Part shown: positions 7,934-16,183 of the stretch, one piece after another
Numbering within the stretch: position 1 is the stretch's first letter
Layout: every line of letters begins with the position of its first letter
DNA from: Psychrobacillus sp. FSL H8-0483
Lineage (GTDB): Bacteria > Bacillota > Bacilli > Bacillales_A > Planococcaceae
DNA: 64,000 nt
Direction of reading: 5' to 3'
Assembly (NCBI RefSeq): GCF_038637725.1
Contig: NZ_CP152052.1
Location: 2,401,501 to 2,465,500, forward strand
Notes under the pieces: model-generated
Seen by the model: the letters and a program-made list of their open reading frames with translations, nothing else
Told to the model about the DNA's origin: nothing
The model's database searches: none
Translations under genes and position numbers: made by a program

Positions 7934-8635
7934 ATGAGACAAATTATTGCAATGGGCGGCGGTGGTTTCTCTATGGAAGCCGAAAACTTATTACTTGATC
8001 AATACATTCTAGCTCAGGCAAAGAAAGAATTACCGAAGATTTGCTTTGTTCCGACTGCTAGTGGAGATCAAGATAATTACGTGAAAAGATTTTATTTAGC
8101 ATTTAATAGTTTGCCATGTAAGGCAACACACTTATCGTTATTTGAGCCAAACTTTGAGGATTTAGAAGCATACGTACTGGAACAAGATATTATTTATGTT
8201 GGCGGAGGCAATACAAGAAATCTGCTTACCCTGTGGAAAGAGTGGGGTTTAGACCATTTGCTGAAAAAAGCATATCAAAGCGAGATAATTCTTGCTGGAC
8301 TTAGCGCTGGATCCATCTGTTGGTTCGAAGAAGGTTTAACCGACCCATTAAATGCCCCTCTATACAAAATGGATTGCTTAGGATTTTTAAAAGGCAGCAA
8401 TTGTCCACATTATAACGGTGAAAGTAAAAGAAAACCTGCTTATCATGATTTGATTTCTAAGGGTGAAATGCAAGCAGTCTATGCAGCAGAAGATGGCGTT
8501 GCTTTACACTTTATAGATGATTCTTACTATACAGCGGTGAGCTCTAGAAGAAATGCCAAAGCTTATTTCGTTACAAATAAATCTGGAGCGGCTGTAGAAA
8601 CCGAGGTTAATACAACTTATTTAGGTGCTGATTAA
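7934..8635 (+). CDS. Peptidase E-like protein (peptidase family S51)
   Basis: About 233 residues. The S51 fold is recognised from the N-terminal QIIAMGGGGF, the central VGGGNTRNLL and the nucleophile elbow LAGLSAGSICW, whose Ser is the catalytic residue. Members hydrolyse Asp-X dipeptides (PepE) or cyanophycin; B. subtilis has a similar YgaJ. The GAGGAAGG ribosome site ends directly before an ATG at 7925, which is too close, so the ATG at 7934, 9 bases away, is the likelier start. It is monocistronic with a terminator downstream. Family call is firm; the substrate is unproven. Confidence 0.87.
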   Translation: MRQIIAMGGGGFSMEAENLLLDQYILAQAKKELPKICFVPTASGDQDNYVKRFYLAFNSLPCKATHLSLFEPNFEDLEAYVLEQDIIYVGGGNTRNLLTLWKEWGLDHLLKKAYQSEIILAGLSAGSICWFEEGLTDPLNAPLYKMDCLGFLKGSNCPHYNGESKRKPAYHDLISKGEMQAVYAAEDGVALHFIDDSYYTAVSSRRNAKAYFVTNKSGAAVETEVNTTYLGAD

Positions 8636-8666
8636 GGGCTTCCATTTATCGTGGGAACCCTTTTTT
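8634..8666 (+). terminator. Terminator of the peptidase E gene
   Basis: AGGGCTTCC and GGGAACCCT form an imperfect stem around a 9-base loop, followed by TTTTTT. Confidence 0.7.
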
Positions 8667-8845
8667 ACTGATCAAATCCTAATCTTTCTTTTACATATGG
8701 AAAACCAAAAGATTCGACAAAGAACTCCCCTTCTTAGAGGATGAAAAACATACGTTTTTAAAACAGTAAAATCTTTTTAAACAGAAATCCGTTTCAGATT
8801 GACGGCGAATATCGTTGTGGCACTTTGTATTTCCATGCCAAGTGT

Positions 8846-8972
8846 GATTGGAGAGGAAGGCGGCGACTCCAGCGGGAAAAGCGCGTCCAGGTGAGACCCC
8901 GCAGGAGCTTGCGACGAGGAGGCTCACGGACCGCCCGCGGAAAGCGTCCGCCTGCAACGGAATCACCTAGAT
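8846..8972. repeat. GC-rich dispersed intergenic repeat, copy 2
   Basis: This lies in the 8636-9108 gap. It shares GGCGACTCCAGCGGGA and CCGCGGAAAGCGTCCGCCTG with copy 1. The middle GTGAGACCCCGCAGGAGC and its partner GAGGAGGCTCAC form a stem of different sequence from copy 1. The remaining part of the gap holds a possible terminator hairpin near 9043-9067 and no credible gene. Confidence 0.7.
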
Positions 8973-9042
8973 GTTATATTTAATCAAAAAGCGAGTTATC
9001 GTTCAAGAACTAGCTAAGAAATAATTTATTGACTATTATAGT

Positions 9043-9067
9043 GGCCACCTTCTCAGGAGGCCTTTTT
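9043..9067 (+). terminator. Orphan terminator-like hairpin
   Basis: GGCCACC and GGAGGCC with a TTCTCA loop (one mismatch), followed by TTTTT. No gene directly upstream uses it; it may be the tail of a gene lost when the adjacent repeat arrived. Confidence 0.45.
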
Positions 9068-9108
9068 GGATTTATGACCGGATAGTATCTTTACCACCTA
9101 TATTTAAA

Positions 9109-9549
9109 TCATAAATATTTTATATAACAATCATTTTCATGATCTAGTTGCATACCCATTTGCTCATACAAAGCTTTTGCAGTATGGTTGTTAGTTGCTG
9201 TTTGTAACAGGACAAATCTTGCTTTTTCCATTCCACAAAAACGAAAAGCTTGCTCCATTAGAACTTTCCCTACCCCTTTTCCTCTATAGGTCGTATCTAC
9301 ATATAAATCATTTAAAACAAAAGCTCGTTGCATACCTACAGAAGTAAAAAATGGATATAACTGCACAAACCCTATTGCTATATCTTCCTCATATGCCATA
9401 AAAATAACGGATTCATCCTTTTGAATCCTTGCTTTTAAAAACTCTTTTGCTCCTTCTATATCACTTGGCTGATCATAAAATATTCGATACGCATTAAATA
9501 GTGGAGTGAGATCCTCCAGACAACTGATATTCCCTTTTATAACGTTCAC
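9109..9549 (-). CDS. GNAT family N-acetyltransferase
   Basis: A 146-residue GNAT protein. The acetyl-CoA pyrophosphate-binding motif A is YRGKGVGKVLMEQAF at about residues 93-107, preceded by the beta-4 strand LNDLYVDTTY. Motif B ends in ALYEQMGM. The start is GTG at 9549 with AAGGGG 8 bases upstream, overlapping the stop of the preceding GNAT gene by 4 bases. The two acetyltransferases are therefore co-translated and may form a heteromer or act on related substrates. The acceptor is unknown. Confidence 0.87.
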   Translation of the reverse strand: MNVIKGNISCLEDLTPLFNAYRIFYDQPSDIEGAKEFLKARIQKDESVIFMAYEEDIAIGFVQLYPFFTSVGMQRAFVLNDLYVDTTYRGKGVGKVLMEQAFRFCGMEKARFVLLQTATNNHTAKALYEQMGMQLDHENDCYIKYL

Positions 9550-9965
9550 CAGTCAATCCCCTTTCTAAATGAGTAGCACCATTTATGGAATCCCATCTTA
9601 TCTTCATAAAATCGATGTGCTTCGGTTCGTTGTATACCTGATTCTAATGCAATATAAGTAAACTGATGTTTTTCTGCATATCTAATAAGAGCTGCGATAA
9701 GCTTTTTCCCATACCCTTTAGACCTCTCTTTTTCGTCTGTTACAAAATCATGGACAAATAGGTGTCTTTCATTGTAAAAGTTATGGCGTTCTTCAAAGCC
9801 GATAAATGCCTTAGGCACCCCATCAAACACTACCCACCCTTGATAATTGGGCATTTGTTGTAAATGTTCAAAATAACTTTCTTCTGTTAAATGAGTGCGC
9901 AATTGGTTAATAAGCGAAAAGGACACTTTCCAATCATCTTTCGTTTGTACTTTTTGAACTTGCAT
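9546..9965 (-). CDS. GNAT family N-acetyltransferase
   Basis: A 139-residue acetyltransferase with motif A RSKGYGKKLIAALIRYAEKH and a C-terminal AHRFYEDKMGFHKW typical of motif B. AAAGGAG lies 8 bases before the ATG at 9965, which is preferred to a GTG three codons upstream. It is the first gene of a two-GNAT operon and is divergent from the MocR-type regulator at 10058, with about 90 bases between. In this family of regulators the divergent genes are often targets, so MocR control is plausible. Confidence 0.85.
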   Translation of the reverse strand: MQVQKVQTKDDWKVSFSLINQLRTHLTEESYFEHLQQMPNYQGWVVFDGVPKAFIGFEERHNFYNERHLFVHDFVTDEKERSKGYGKKLIAALIRYAEKHQFTYIALESGIQRTEAHRFYEDKMGFHKWCYSFRKGIDW

Positions 9966-10057
9966 ATTCTTCACTCCTTTCCTATAGTATTCACTAGAAG
10001 TGACATTACAAAAAGATACAGATTAAACACTTTCAACATGTCAGTTAGGAGTACATT

Positions 10058-11437
10058 ATGAAAGAATTATTGATTCATCTACATGAAAACAGTCCAAAGT
10101 ATAAACAAATTTACCATTCCATACGTACACTTATTGAAAATGGAAAACTGAAAGCTAACACAAAACTCCCTTCCATTCGACAACTTGCAGATATTTTAGA
10201 TGTTAGTCGAAACACAACTCTAATTGCATATGAACAGTTATTGGCAGAAGGCTATATTCGAAGTGAGCATAAAAGAGGCTATTTTGTCACAACATTTGAG
10301 CCAATTGGAGTATCGACGACCATTCAGAGTGTACAGAATATATTTACAGCTGAACCGAAGATGATGGTTGATTTTCGAGCAGGAACAGTAGACCAACAGG
10401 CATTTCCCATAAAAGCTTGGAGAAAATGTGTCAATGAAGTATTAAAAGAAGACACTGTATATACTTACGGTGATAAACAAGGAGATTCATTATTACGCGA
10501 GAAAATTGCACATTATTTATTACAATCTAGAGGTATAGAGACTAGTCAAGATTCAATTATCATTGGTAGTAGTACACAACAATTATTAATGCACTTGGCA
10601 ATTTTATTGAAACAAGAATATGCTTCCATTGCAGTTGAAAATCCAGGATATGATGGAGCTCGGACCGTTTTTCAGTTAAACGGATATCAAATTAACTCGA
10701 TTGATGTAACAGCGAAAGGCCTATGTATGAATCAACTCGAGAAAAGTGACTCTAAGCTAGTATATATTACACCATCCCATCAGTTCCCAACAGGTGTGAC
10801 CCTACCAATTACTGAACGGCTTCAATTACTGAAATGGGCACACGATCAAAATGGCTATATTATAGAAGATGATTACGATAGCGAATTTCGGTATCAGCAA
10901 CAACCATTTCCAGCACTTACGTCACTTCAACAAGAAGCACGTGTTATCTATATAAGCACATTTTCAAAGGCGTTTTTACCATCCATTCGGTTAAGTTACA
11001 TGGTGCTTCCTACAGAATTACTTTATCGATACAAACAGCAATTCGAGGGTGTGGAACAAACAGCTTCAAGCATTCATCAGCGGACAATGGCTTATTTTAT
11101 GGAACGCGGCTATTGGGATTCCCATATTCGGAAGATGCGTGCAACATATAAACGCAAAATGCAAACACTTGTTACTGCTTTACAAGGGGCTTTCGGTGAA
11201 AGTATTCAAATTATTGGCCCGTATTCAGGGCTATATATTTTAATCCAATTAAAGTACTCTATTAGCGAAGAAACACTTATTAAACGAGCACTTGACCATG
11301 GAGTAAAGGTTTATCCGACTGCACATTACTTCGCGAAAGAGCAAAATCATGGAGCTATGCTTCAACTTGGATTTAGTAATTTATCAACGGATCAAATTCT
11401 CTTAGGAGTTCAATTGTTAAAAGAATCCTGGTCATAA
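10058..11437 (+). CDS. MocR-type PLP-dependent transcriptional regulator (GntR HTH + aminotransferase domain)
   Basis: A 459-residue fusion. Residues about 10-80 are a GntR winged helix (KYKQIYHSIRTLIENGKL, then LPSIRQLADILDVSRNTTL). The rest is a fold-type I aminotransferase domain with the PLP-lysine region ISTFSKAFLPSIRLSYMV near residue 310 and the DDYDSEFRY segment near 270. MocR regulators such as GabR, PdxR and EhuR bind PLP and an amine ligand and control divergent genes. The neighbours (two GNATs) differ from known gabT or pdxST targets, so the ligand is open. Confidence 0.9.
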   Translation: MKELLIHLHENSPKYKQIYHSIRTLIENGKLKANTKLPSIRQLADILDVSRNTTLIAYEQLLAEGYIRSEHKRGYFVTTFEPIGVSTTIQSVQNIFTAEPKMMVDFRAGTVDQQAFPIKAWRKCVNEVLKEDTVYTYGDKQGDSLLREKIAHYLLQSRGIETSQDSIIIGSSTQQLLMHLAILLKQEYASIAVENPGYDGARTVFQLNGYQINSIDVTAKGLCMNQLEKSDSKLVYITPSHQFPTGVTLPITERLQLLKWAHDQNGYIIEDDYDSEFRYQQQPFPALTSLQQEARVIYISTFSKAFLPSIRLSYMVLPTELLYRYKQQFEGVEQTASSIHQRTMAYFMERGYWDSHIRKMRATYKRKMQTLVTALQGAFGESIQIIGPYSGLYILIQLKYSISEETLIKRALDHGVKVYPTAHYFAKEQNHGAMLQLGFSNLSTDQILLGVQLLKESWS

Positions 11438-11617
11438 AGACCTTGGCCAGGAGGTTTCTCTGTTACTGAGTGTTAGCTTTCCACTTAGCCTATTGGAATT
11501 TAACATATAGTCATATAGTCTCGGTTTATATCGAGTTGTTCTCAGGTTTTGAAAATTGGTCTCTTTTTCTAGCTGCTTCGTCTTGATTCCGACATTTCGG
11601 GTCTCATTCTGCCATTT

Positions 11618-11722
11618 TTTGTCAACGTATGAAACGGCGATTTGTTACTATTATTACAAATTTATTACATATGCCATTCCCTACACACTTTGACAAAATT
11701 TGCGTTTAATATGTCGTACAAT
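11618..11722 (+). promoter_or_regulatory. Possible Spo0A-type control region upstream of the Spo0E-like gene
   Basis: TTTGTCAAC at 11618-11626 and, on the minus strand, TTTGTCAAA at 11698-11690 resemble the 0A box TTTGTCRAA. The second overlaps a TTGACA (11690-11695) that could be a -35 with TACAAT at 11717-11722, although the 21-base spacing is poor. These are short AT-rich motifs, so this is tentative. The rest of the 11438-11797 gap shows nothing else. Confidence 0.3.
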
Positions 11723-11797
11723 GGACAAGTTGCTTCCCTACATTCTAGAAAATATCCTCATGATTTGAAGCTAAATATACTATATGGAGGAAGTTTT

Positions 11798-11962
11798 GTG
11801 AAAAGCGTAATGAACAAAAAGGCACTGTTGATTCAGATTGGAATTAAGAGAAAAGTCATGTATCGAAAGGCGAAAATGCTAGGATTTACTCATCCAATGG
11901 TGGTCGCGTGCAGTCAAGAACTAGATCAATTACTCAATAGATATCAAGGCTTAGCTTCTTGA
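11798..11962 (+). CDS. Spo0E family sporulation regulatory protein (aspartyl-phosphate phosphatase)
   Basis: A 54-residue protein. The GTG at 11798 is 5 bases after GGAGGAAG. The pattern I-x2-KRK-x-M-x3-A-x3-G-x-THPMV-x4-SQELDQLLNRY is the Spo0E helical hairpin, and SQELD is the signature that dephosphorylates the response regulator Spo0A~P. Small paralogues of Spo0E such as YisI and YnzD act the same way, lowering Spo0A~P and delaying sporulation. It is monocistronic with a strong terminator. It is a true small gene, although an open frame extends further upstream without a start signal. Confidence 0.85.
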   Translation: MKSVMNKKALLIQIGIKRKVMYRKAKMLGFTHPMVVACSQELDQLLNRYQGLAS

Positions 11963-11992
11963 AAGGAATGAATATTTTCATAAGAAATAAAA

Positions 11993-12029
11993 CGATTAGT
12001 CGAGAGAAAGTATCGACTAATCGTTTTTT
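11993..12029 (+). terminator. Terminator of the Spo0E-like gene
   Basis: A perfect 11-bp stem CGATTAGTCGA/TCGACTAATCG with a 9-base loop, then TTTTTT. Confidence 0.9.
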
Positions 12030-12074
12030 ATTTGGAGGTGAGCTTACTAATGGATAATTTCATCCACACCCTAC

Positions 12075-12857
12075 TCAGCTTTGGATTTCTTTAATACTTC
12101 TTCCTCCTAAAAATGCGTGACCCATTTTTAGTTTTACAACTGTATGAAATCCATATTTTTGATACACTTTTTCTATTTTCTCATTGATTGGAAATACCCA
12201 AAGGTTTTCTATACCTTTTTTGGCAACTTCCATTTGAATATATTGAATAAGCTCTCCGATTAATCCTCTACCTCTAAATTCTTCCAAGGTAGCTACACTC
12301 TCTAGACGAGCTTGATTGTCTTGAAAAAAGATACAAGCAGTTGCACAGGCAATGCCATTGTATCGGAGTAAATAGTGAACAAAACTTGGATGGTCAAATT
12401 CCTGTTCAAACGCTTTTTCCCTAACCGCTTTACCACCAAACTCTTTTATACTGCATTCAATATTTAAAGCTTCTATATAATTATTTTTAGTTACAAGTTC
12501 AATTACCACGCGCTCATTCTTTTCTATTTTCAACATCTTTTTGTCCCACAATTGAACAGGGCTAATTAATTCTTCATAGCCAAAATTATTTAATGTTAAT
12601 GTGGAAATAAGATCTCGTTGGTTTTCTAAATCATACAAATAAAATCTTGGTATAATCTTTTTAGTTTCATAATAGCGAACCACTTCGTCAATTATTAACT
12701 GAGAATTAGCACTAGCCTCACTAATATGTGCATGGTTTGCATCATAGTATGTTGGCTGGCTTTCATTACAGAATAATGATCCCCAAGCGGTATCCGTTCG
12801 TTTGGTAAAGCTCTCTAAGTAAGCAAAATTTAACTTAATAATATCTTGTAACATCAT
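12075..12857 (-). CDS. GNAT family N-acetyltransferase, two-domain size
   Basis: A 260-residue protein whose C-terminal half is a GNAT domain: ARLESVATLEEFRGRGLIG (motif A, residues about 190-208) and KVYQKYGFHTV near 235. The N-terminal half (LNFAYLESFTKRTDTAWG) is a degenerate partner lobe, as in longer Bacillus GNATs. GGAGGAATTTC precedes two adjacent ATG codons at 12857 and 12854. It converges with the Spo0E-like gene. Substrate unknown. Confidence 0.82.
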   Translation of the reverse strand: MMLQDIIKLNFAYLESFTKRTDTAWGSLFCNESQPTYYDANHAHISEASANSQLIIDEVVRYYETKKIIPRFYLYDLENQRDLISTLTLNNFGYEELISPVQLWDKKMLKIEKNERVVIELVTKNNYIEALNIECSIKEFGGKAVREKAFEQEFDHPSFVHYLLRYNGIACATACIFFQDNQARLESVATLEEFRGRGLIGELIQYIQMEVAKKGIENLWVFPINEKIEKVYQKYGFHTVVKLKMGHAFLGGRSIKEIQS

Positions 12858-12905
12858 GTTGAAATTCCTCCTGAACTAAACAGTGAATAAATAAAGAGTA
12901 AAAGA

Positions 12906-13658
12906 CTATTTTTTATTAAAGAATCCTTTTCCAAGGGTTTCCACGGTCTTTGGAAAAACAGCGTAGAGCCTACTTGTAAGACTCATATACGACGGTAGAT
13001 CTACTTCCCGAACTGGATGGTTTATCGCTTTAACTATGGCAGAAACCACTTTTCTGGGTGATAAAAGATGTTTACTTAGCTTTTCTCGATAATTTCCCGT
13101 TTGATCCGCTAAATCAAGAAATGGAGTATCAATTGGTCCTGGATTGATCGTCGTAATTTGAATCCCATATTCTTTAAGCTCCATTCGAACGGCATTGGCG
13201 AATCCGAGAATTGCATGCTTCGAGGCGGCATAAACGGATGCCTTTGGTGTTGCGACTTTACCAGCTTGCGACGCGACAAAAATGATATGGCCACTCCCTC
13301 TTTCTTTCATTTTGATTGCAAAATGCTTAGTAAGGACCATGGGTGCCAATACATTCACCTGCATCATTTGCGTCATGTCATCCTCTTCTAATTCCGTTAT
13401 ATAAGCAAAAGTACCAACGCCGGCACAGAGAACGATTGTATCTGGCGTACCCATTTCATGAAATAACTCGTCAAAAGATTGTTCCGTTGTTAAATCTGCC
13501 TGTATAGTATGTATGCCAAGTTGTGCCAACTCCTCTAATACTTGAACCTTACGACCAGTTGCCCACACTTCATGCCCCTCTGTTTGGAGCTCTTTTGCAA
13601 GCATTAAACCGACGCCACTTGTAGCCCCGGTAATCAATAGTTTCTTACGCTTGCTCAT
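12906..13658 (-). CDS. SDR family NAD(P)-dependent oxidoreductase (YqjQ-like)
   Basis: A 250-residue classical short-chain dehydrogenase. The cofactor motif TGATSGVG is at residues 10-17, the CAGVG strand follows near 78-82, and the catalytic YxxxK is YAASK near 142-146, preceded by the Ser in IIFVASQAG. PGPIDTPF is the usual segment after the active site. The start overlaps the end of the MBL-hydrolase gene by 14 bases, so the two are translated together. B. subtilis has the same pair (yqjP-yqjQ) next to proI, which supports orthology; the substrate is unknown. Confidence 0.88.
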   Translation of the reverse strand: MSKRKKLLITGATSGVGLMLAKELQTEGHEVWATGRKVQVLEELAQLGIHTIQADLTTEQSFDELFHEMGTPDTIVLCAGVGTFAYITELEEDDMTQMMQVNVLAPMVLTKHFAIKMKERGSGHIIFVASQAGKVATPKASVYAASKHAILGFANAVRMELKEYGIQITTINPGPIDTPFLDLADQTGNYREKLSKHLLSPRKVVSAIVKAINHPVREVDLPSYMSLTSRLYAVFPKTVETLGKGFFNKK

Positions 13659-14589
13659 ACAATAAAATTCCTTTCTCGTTTTGATGCTCTTTTATAAGCC
13701 CTTCATCCATCAGATAATCGACTTGACCGATCGTTTCAGAAAGTGTTAAACCAAGCTCTTTCTCGTAAACTTTTGGGAATAGTTGCTGTGTAAGTTCATA
13801 GATTGTTTTTTCTCCATCTTTCATCATATCCAGTACTTTAAATGCACGCTCTTTTTGTTTTTCTAGTCTAGAAGAAATGAGATCGGATACATTGTATACT
13901 TCATTGCCATGTCCACTATAGATTTTTTGTACATCCAACGATTGAACTCGTTTTAAGGATGCGTTATACTGCAGCATCGATTTTGAACGCGCTGCTCCTC
14001 TTTCGATTGGCGGTTCGATTAACGGATTAGATGAGATTTTTTCTAATATGTGATCTCCGCCAATTAGGACACCAGATTGTTCGGACCATAACGAAATATG
14101 ACTTTGGGCGTGCCCAAGCGTTTCTATTACTTGAAAATTGGGATGCCCTGGTAGCTCATCTCCTTCTGCTAAAAAGCGGTCCAGCGGGCGGTTTCCAATT
14201 AAATTCAGGGGTCGTCGCATTTTTTCCACCCATGCCAGATAAAGAGCAGGTACCCCTTCTTCTATTAGGCATTGTTTGTAAAACTCATCATGGTATTGTA
14301 AGAAATCTTCATCCTTCGTTAGCCACACTTGGTTATAGACATGCCCTAAAATGGTCGCTTGTTCGAATGCATCCACCCAGCCAGCATGATCCGGGTGATG
14401 ATGTGTAAGGACGACTTGTTCGATATCGGACAGACTGTAGCCTGCTTCTTGTATACCAGCCTTTAAAGCAAGTAATGCTTGTTCTGTTTTAGGACCAGCA
14501 TCGACTAATGTTAATACGTCCCCCTTGATAAGATAAGAATTTACATCTCCTACTGCAAATGGTGTTGGAATGATGATTTTATGTATCAT
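13645..14589 (-). CDS. MBL fold metallo-hydrolase (YqjP-like)
   Basis: A 314-residue metallo-beta-lactamase-fold protein. The zinc motif is THHHPDHAG at about residues 62-70. Further ligands are in ETLGHAQSHISLW, the GGDHILE loop and YSGHGNEVY. The C-terminal winged-helix-like tail (about 245-314) is seen in Bacillus YqjP-type hydrolases and in LACTB2-like enzymes. GGGGGA lies 8 bases from the ATG. It is first in an operon with the SDR gene and divergent from the T-box-controlled proI. It probably hydrolyses a thioester or phosphodiester-type substrate; this is not resolved. Confidence 0.88.
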   Translation of the reverse strand: MIHKIIIPTPFAVGDVNSYLIKGDVLTLVDAGPKTEQALLALKAGIQEAGYSLSDIEQVVLTHHHPDHAGWVDAFEQATILGHVYNQVWLTKDEDFLQYHDEFYKQCLIEEGVPALYLAWVEKMRRPLNLIGNRPLDRFLAEGDELPGHPNFQVIETLGHAQSHISLWSEQSGVLIGGDHILEKISSNPLIEPPIERGAARSKSMLQYNASLKRVQSLDVQKIYSGHGNEVYNVSDLISSRLEKQKERAFKVLDMMKDGEKTIYELTQQLFPKVYEKELGLTLSETIGQVDYLMDEGLIKEHQNEKGILLYEQA

Positions 14590-14666
14590 TTGATAGATCC
14601 CCCTTTTAATGAATGGCTATTCATTCTATTGTACAGACTTTTACATAATCAGTCACTAATTTGTCA

Positions 14667-14695
14667 TTGACTTTTATTTGAAACAACCATATAAT
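14667..14695 (+). promoter_or_regulatory. Sigma-A promoter of the T-box/proI transcript
   Basis: TTGACT at 14667-14672 and TATAAT at 14690-14695, spaced 17 bases. It is directly upstream of the T-box leader. Confidence 0.8.
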
Positions 14696-14714
14696 TTCTA
14701 TAATTCAGATAATA

Positions 14715-14949
14715 AAAGCCAAGATGAAGAATAGTACATATATGATGGAGTTAAAGAGAGTGAAATGACCCGCTGCAATTTTCACCTCCCGCTCATATGT
14801 AGAACCTACTTCGGAGCTACTGTGTAAACATAGTCGTTTCCTTCGCGATAAGAAGGTATAAGTTGTGCTGATTATCAGCAAATTTAGGTGGTACCGCGGA
14901 AAACATGCGTTTTCGTCCTTATTTTATTAGGATGAGAGCGCTTTTTTTA
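14715..14949 (+). promoter_or_regulatory. T-box riboswitch leader, proline-specific (specifier CCU)
   Basis: The leader has the AGTA element of stem I near 14732 and the GAA that precedes the specifier at 14802-14804. The next codon, CCT at 14805-14807, is followed by A (the usual purine) and codes for proline. The conserved T-box AGGTGGTACCGCG lies at 14886-14898. A terminator with a TCGTCCT/AGGATGA stem and a run of seven T follows at about 14908-14949. Uncharged tRNA-Pro would pair with the specifier and T-box and prevent termination, so proI is made when proline is scarce. The match of specifier and gene product supports the call. Confidence 0.93.
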
Positions 14950-14975
14950 TTGACCAAAAGAGGAGTGGATTGTAT

Positions 14976-15788
14976 ATGACGAAGATCGTATTTGTTGGAG
15001 CAGGAGCGATGGCCGAAGCAATTATCAAGGGTTTGACGAAGAAGGAAAAAGTATCGCCAGAGCAGATTCATGTGACAAACAAATCGGACTTGGAGCAGCT
15101 TAAGCATTTAGAAAGCACGTATCATGTACAACTAGTGTGCGCAGAAAAGAAAGCCTTAACAGAAGCAGACATCGTCTTTTTAGCTATGAAACCGAAAGAT
15201 GCAGTAGATGCTTGCCAAGAAATAGCTGCATTTATTAACAAAGAAGCAACGATTATCTCGGTTATTGCAGGTGTGTCCATTCAAACAATTACCGCTCATC
15301 TTGGTTCACGCCCTATTGCACGTGTAATGCCGAATACATCCGCAGCTGTAGGCTTAAGCGCATCCGCCGTTAGCTGGAATGACTTAGTTTCAGAGGAATC
15401 AAAACTAGGGATAATTGACTTATTAGAATCTATTGGAACAGTAAAGGCTGTTGTAGAAGAGGATTTACATGTGGTTACCGCATTAGCTGGAAGTGGGCCT
15501 GCTTATTTATACTTTTTTGCAGAGCAGTTTGAAGCAGCAGCTGTAGAGCATGGTATGAACCAAGCTGATGCCCGCCAATTATTCATCCAAACGATGGAAG
15601 GTGCAGCACAGATGCTGAAAAAAGGTGATGTCGAGCCGGCAGAACTCCGCAAAAAAGTAACGAGTCCAGGTGGTACAACAGAAGCTGGAATTGAACAGCT
15701 AGTAAAGCACAAAGTAGACGAAGCAATTTTCGCATGCATTGACGCAGCGCAAAAAAAATCACGTGAACTCGGGAAGCAGTACGAGTAA
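14976..15788 (+). CDS. proI: Pyrroline-5-carboxylate reductase
   Basis: A 270-residue enzyme that reduces 1-pyrroline-5-carboxylate to proline with NADPH, the last step of proline synthesis. The N-terminal Rossmann motif is VFVGAGAMAEAI at residues 5-16, and a central MPNTSAAVG is typical. The C-terminal signature is ALAGSGPAYLYFFAEQFEAA, with KKVTSPGGTTEAGI. The ATG at 14976 is 7 bases after AGGAGTGG; an in-frame TTG at 14970 is too close to it. The upstream T-box with a proline specifier and the proximity to yqjP/yqjQ-like genes favour the proI paralogue rather than proH or proG. Confidence 0.95.
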   Translation: MTKIVFVGAGAMAEAIIKGLTKKEKVSPEQIHVTNKSDLEQLKHLESTYHVQLVCAEKKALTEADIVFLAMKPKDAVDACQEIAAFINKEATIISVIAGVSIQTITAHLGSRPIARVMPNTSAAVGLSASAVSWNDLVSEESKLGIIDLLESIGTVKAVVEEDLHVVTALAGSGPAYLYFFAEQFEAAAVEHGMNQADARQLFIQTMEGAAQMLKKGDVEPAELRKKVTSPGGTTEAGIEQLVKHKVDEAIFACIDAAQKKSRELGKQYE

Positions 15789-15844
15789 TGATGGATTATT
15801 TGGGTTAAACGAGACTAAACGAATAGAAAGGTGAATACGAACAG

Positions 15845-16000
15845 ATGGATAACTCATATGTTGTTGGCTGGGGAACACTTGCCTTGATCAATGCTGGAAT
15901 TGCACAAGGAAAAAATAGAAGCGGACTCAATTGGTTCCTTCTTTCACTCCTCCTTGGACCAATTGCAACGCTGAGCTTAGTTTTATTTGATAAAAAATAG
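15845..16000 (+). CDS. Small membrane protein, 51 residues
   Basis: A short frame with GAAAGGTG 9 bases before the ATG. The product begins MDNSYVVGWGTLALINAGIA and continues with a Lys/Arg/Asn-rich turn (QGKNRSG). A single hydrophobic helix follows (WFLLSLLLGPIATLSLVLF), then DKK. The pattern of a short amphipathic lead, polar loop and terminal helix looks like a real membrane microprotein. It lies 56 bases after proI and may be co-transcribed. No function known to me. Confidence 0.6.
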   Translation: MDNSYVVGWGTLALINAGIAQGKNRSGLNWFLLSLLLGPIATLSLVLFDKK

Positions 16001-16022
16001 GGTAAGTAGATCATGTGTACCT

Positions 16023-16075
16023 GTCGAAAATCCGCTCGCTTTCCGCGGCCGAACTGCCAAGCCTCCTTGAGACAA
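16023..16075. repeat. Fragment of a GC-rich repeat
   Basis: GTCGAAAATCCGCTCGC, then TTTCCGCGGCCGAACTGCC and AAGCCTCCTTGAGAC. The same words recur near 23901-23960 and, in part, near 49565-49595. It lies in a gap between convergent genes. Confidence 0.5.
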
Positions 16076-16142
16076 CAGGATGGTGGTCACAAAATATTTT
16101 CTTCTAAAAACGACAGCCTAATTTTACAGAGCTAAAAAATAT

Positions 16143-16181
16143 AAAGAATCCGAGTGTGATCAATTATTCACTCGGATTCTT
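16143..16181. terminator. Bidirectional terminator between the 15845 gene and rnz
   Basis: AAGAATCCGAGTG and CACTCGGATTCTT form a 13-bp perfect stem. T-rich flanks on both strands let it end the convergent transcripts. Confidence 0.85.
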
Positions 16182-16183
16182 TA

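Noticed and set aside
8971-9024. A 16-17 codon frame after repeat copy 2 (ending VIVQELAKK)
   Set aside because: No ribosome site and too short; it starts inside the repeat.
12050-12094. A 14-codon frame with GGAGGTGA upstream (MDNFIHTLLSFGFL)
   Set aside because: The ribosome site is good, but the frame is tiny and ends inside the convergent acetyltransferase gene. I see no support for a peptide.
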